Shown here: positions 62,184 through 64,000 of the stretch, piece after piece | Numbering within the stretch: the stretch's first letter is position 1 | Layout: every line of letters begins with the position of its first letter | NCBI GenBank assembly: GCA_041743085.1 | Contig: JBGTNL010000004.1 | Location: 1 to 64,000, forward strand | Length of the DNA: 64,000 bases | Direction: 5' to 3' | Origin: JAFMPW01 sp041743085 | GTDB taxonomy: Bacteria > Bacteroidota > Bacteroidia > Flavobacteriales > Flavobacteriaceae | Translations under genes and position numbers: made by a program | Notes under the pieces: model-generated | Seen by the model: only the letters and a program-made list of their open reading frames with translations | Database searches by the model: none | What the model was told of the DNA's origin: nothing

Positions 62184-63497
62184 TTAGTCGGTTGAAGGTA
62201 ATATCCATTCGTTATGCCGAAAATGATCCCAGGGCTCGTTTGCAAGATCTGTATCCGGATCTATAAAGGGCCTTGCCTTCTTGCCGTTGATACGTACTTT
62301 CGATTTAGCAAAAACCGAAATATCTTCTCCTTTTTGCGCATACTCCTTTTTAAGATACTGGGCAAATTGCCAAATAAAATCCGGGTAAGTGCCAACTTTC
62401 CTGATTTGGTTCTTCGAAAGATACTCCTTTGGATCTACCATTTTGGAGGTGCCCGTATCTTTGTTCACAACCTTAAATTTAATAGTGCCGGAACGGCTGC
62501 GGAGCATCATGCGCCAGCTCATGCGATGCCCTTCCTCTGTCCATAATACATCATCCTTAATCAGGTAATGTCTAACGGGCAATAGCAACTGAACAATAAA
62601 ATAAAGGCCTGCCAGGGAGAGCAGCCAATTTCTATATGGTGGAATTTTGATCTCATTTTCCACGTAAGGCATTTTCTGTTTAAAGAAGAGTCTTCGTATG
62701 GTTTCAGGCTCAAAAAAGAAGATCGTAAAAGCAAGGGACAGGTAAGGAAATATCCCGATCTGGAAGACCACGGAATTAAAGAGGTGGAAAAAAACAGAGC
62801 ACACAAAGGCGAACTTTCTGGTAGGTTTCCAGAGCAAAGCGGGAATGATAAGAAGGTCAAAAAAAATCCCTGCTACCGCTATGATTTTATGAAGCCACGG
62901 TTGCTGCAACAAATCCCCGATAAGGTAGTAATGCGCTTTAGTCTGCATCAATACTTTAATAAAACTGAAATCTAACCAATCCGCATAGAACTTGGCATGC
63001 GCTGCAAAAGTGTATACAATAAAGAGTTGTAAAATGAAAGTCCATCTTACATAGCTGTACATGCCGTTCGTTTTTATGTCGGGATTGTTTTTTACGTCCA
63101 GCGAATGACTCCGGTTGGCAGGCAGAAAACACATAATGAATGAAATCAATATCAACAAGTAATAATGATTGTTGTAGGCAGTCTTTTGCATAAGGTATAC
63201 CACCGTCCACATTAAAGTAAAGGAGATCATGGCAAACCGGTATTTATAGCCTAAGGCAATCAGCAGGCCCAGGGTTCCCATAGCCATAAAATACCAATAC
63301 ATTCCATTTCCCGGCAGGGGCTGTAACCATTCAAAGCCAATAAAAGTGAAGGTAAATTTTGGTTCCACTAAGGTCCTGCGCACCCAGCCAGTGAAGATAG
63401 CCCCATAACACTCCAAACTGATCAGGATACCAAAAAGTATCCGAAAGAGAACAAGCGGACTATTATCGATTTTTTTAAATAGGAAACGGTCCAGCAT
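62184..63497 (-). CDS. HTTM-domain membrane protein
   Basis: A 437-aa protein with the N-terminal HTTM / vitamin-K-dependent gamma-carboxylase-like domain: about eight hydrophobic helices from LVLFRILFGILISLECYGAI through FAFVCSVFFHLFNSVVFQIG, plus the conserved TLLWFIPR-like area replaced here by YYLLILISFIMCFLPANRS. The C-terminal ~120 residues are a soluble beta-rich domain (RMSWRMMLRSRSGTIKFKV). Bacterial members are not proven carboxylases. Its start touches the ribF stop, so the two may be cotranscribed. Confidence 0.85.
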   Translation of the reverse strand: MLDRFLFKKIDNSPLVLFRILFGILISLECYGAIFTGWVRRTLVEPKFTFTFIGFEWLQPLPGNGMYWYFMAMGTLGLLIALGYKYRFAMISFTLMWTVVYLMQKTAYNNHYYLLILISFIMCFLPANRSHSLDVKNNPDIKTNGMYSYVRWTFILQLFIVYTFAAHAKFYADWLDFSFIKVLMQTKAHYYLIGDLLQQPWLHKIIAVAGIFFDLLIIPALLWKPTRKFAFVCSVFFHLFNSVVFQIGIFPYLSLAFTIFFFEPETIRRLFFKQKMPYVENEIKIPPYRNWLLSLAGLYFIVQLLLPVRHYLIKDDVLWTEEGHRMSWRMMLRSRSGTIKFKVVNKDTGTSKMVDPKEYLSKNQIRKVGTYPDFIWQFAQYLKKEYAQKGEDISVFAKSKVRINGKKARPFIDPDTDLANEPWDHFRHNEWILPSTD

Positions 63498-64000
63498 TTA
63501 ACGGGCAATTATAGCCTGGGAGGTTTCTCTGTCTTTCACAAGCTGTTCTTTCAAGTCATCCACCGAGTTGAATTTGTATTCGTCCCGTATGCGCTCCATG
63601 ATTTGGATCTGCATCCTTTTTCCGTAAAGATCGCCCTCAAAATCGAGAAAATGAATTTCTATGCTTTCCTGCCTGTCCGCCCGGCTGGGCTGGCTGGAAG
63701 GGTCGGCGGACAGGTTCCTGTTCCCCTCAACGGTAGGGTTATAACCAATGTTCATCATCCCGAAAACGGTCTTTTCATTTAAATCGGCCTTAATAACGTA
63801 AACACCATTTTTTGGGATTAGTTTGTAGTGTTCTTTAATATACAGATTGGCCGTTGGAAAATTCAGTTGCCTGCCCAGTCCTTTGCCCTTTACAACGCTG
63901 CCGGTAAGCATGTATTCATACCCAAGATACCTGTTGGCCGTAGTTACATCCCCCTCGGCCAGGGCATTGCGGATCTTGGTAGAACTAACCGAAACATCAT
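63498..64000 (-). CDS. ribF: Riboflavin kinase / FAD synthetase RibF, 3' part
   Basis: Only the C-terminal ~167 codons are inside the window; the gene continues beyond 64000. STKIRNALAEGDV ends the FAD-synthetase domain, and the riboflavin kinase domain follows: GKGLGRQLNFPTANL (the GrxxGfPTaN motif), GVYVIKADL, FGMMNIGYNPTV and the Glu-containing ESIEIHFLDFEGDLYGK. Between GYNPTVEGNR and ESIEIHF, where the family usually has only a few residues, there are 15 or so extra residues (NLSADPSSQPSRADRQ). They come from an in-frame insertion of a GC-rich inverted repeat. RibF makes FMN and FAD. Confidence 0.93.
   Translation of the reverse strand, partial: DVSVSSTKIRNALAEGDVTTANRYLGYEYMLTGSVVKGKGLGRQLNFPTANLYIKEHYKLIPKNGVYVIKADLNEKTVFGMMNIGYNPTVEGNRNLSADPSSQPSRADRQESIEIHFLDFEGDLYGKRMQIQIMERIRDEYKFNSVDDLKEQLVKDRETSQAIIAR
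63672..63714. repeat. Inverted repeat inserted in frame in ribF
   Basis: CCTGTCCGCC (63672-63681) and GGCGGACAGG (63705-63714) form a perfect 10-bp stem around a 23-nt loop that is itself GC-rich (CGGCTGGGCTGGCTGG). The stretch lies entirely within the ribF frame and adds amino acids without breaking it. Its hairpin-rich style is like the dispersed elements at 36843 and 56559, although I see no direct sequence match. Confidence 0.8.

Noticed and set aside
1..64000. CRISPR arrays, tRNA or rRNA genes, phage or defence islands
   Set aside because: I looked for spaced identical repeats, tRNA cloverleaf patterns and rRNA motifs and saw none. A computational scan (tRNA and CRISPR finders) would be needed to exclude short or degenerate examples.

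Overview
The window looks like a chromosomal segment of a member of the Flavobacteriaceae (Bacteroidota). The evidence is: -7 promoter boxes of the TAnnTTTG type, a C-terminal type IX secretion (T9SS) sorting domain, the DUF1501/DUF1800 pair, an OlsF-type ornithine-lipid synthase, DUF4199, DUF4286 and DUF6428 proteins, a short SSB without the acidic tail, and moderate A+T content. Species cannot be named from this sequence alone.

Layout. 1-2.3 kb: a complete ISKra4-like IS abutting a three-gene unit with a retropepsin-like protease. 2.6-8.8 kb: ssb, then [NiFe]-hydrogenase maturation genes hypF, a HypC-like small ORF, an amber-interrupted hypC, hypD, a SIS-domain isomerase and hypE. No hydrogenase structural gene and no hypA/hypB are present. 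8.8-10.6 kb: debris (SGNH-hydrolase and sugar-permease remnants), DoxX and an unknown exported protein. 10.7-17.1 kb: PAP2 phosphatase, metG, and the DUF1501/DUF1800 exported pair with a strong terminator. 17.5-22.4 kb: yraN, an ACT-like protein, a lipoprotein, a TlpA-type thioredoxin protein and a serine hydrolase. 22.8-27.8 kb: mfd and a disulfide oxidoreductase. 27.8-30.5 kb: a TspO-like gene disrupted by an intact IS1634-family element flanked by a perfect 109-bp target duplication. 30.6-36.8 kb: the four-gene Lhr-core helicase / ATP ligase / MBL exonuclease / phosphoesterase DNA-repair cluster. 37-42.4 kb: terB-like, fbp, GNAT, aspartate kinase, olsF. 42.3-44.5 kb: arsenic cluster arsR-DUF6428-arsN-arsC with a clear operator but no efflux pump. 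44.5-50.2 kb: small membrane and enzyme genes, with a LuxR-type regulator split by an amber codon and a broken alpha/beta-hydrolase. 50.4-64 kb: exported glycosidase-like protein, SMP-30-like lipoprotein, nitrilase, mgtE, rsmA, DUF4286-GGCT fusion, TPR protein, serS, VOC protein, HTTM protein and the 3' part of ribF.

The most striking non-gene features are a dispersed ~230-bp hairpin-rich repeat (two long copies and one partial), a ~180-bp inverted-repeat-bounded hairpin-rich element in the ars locus, a GC-rich palindrome inserted in frame in ribF, and the 109-bp IS1634 duplication. Several genes are freshly broken by single stop codons or frameshifts, so the segment carries an unusual load of recent pseudogenes. 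I did not find a clear-cut unknown defence system or a CRISPR array, and I recognised no rRNA or tRNA gene.
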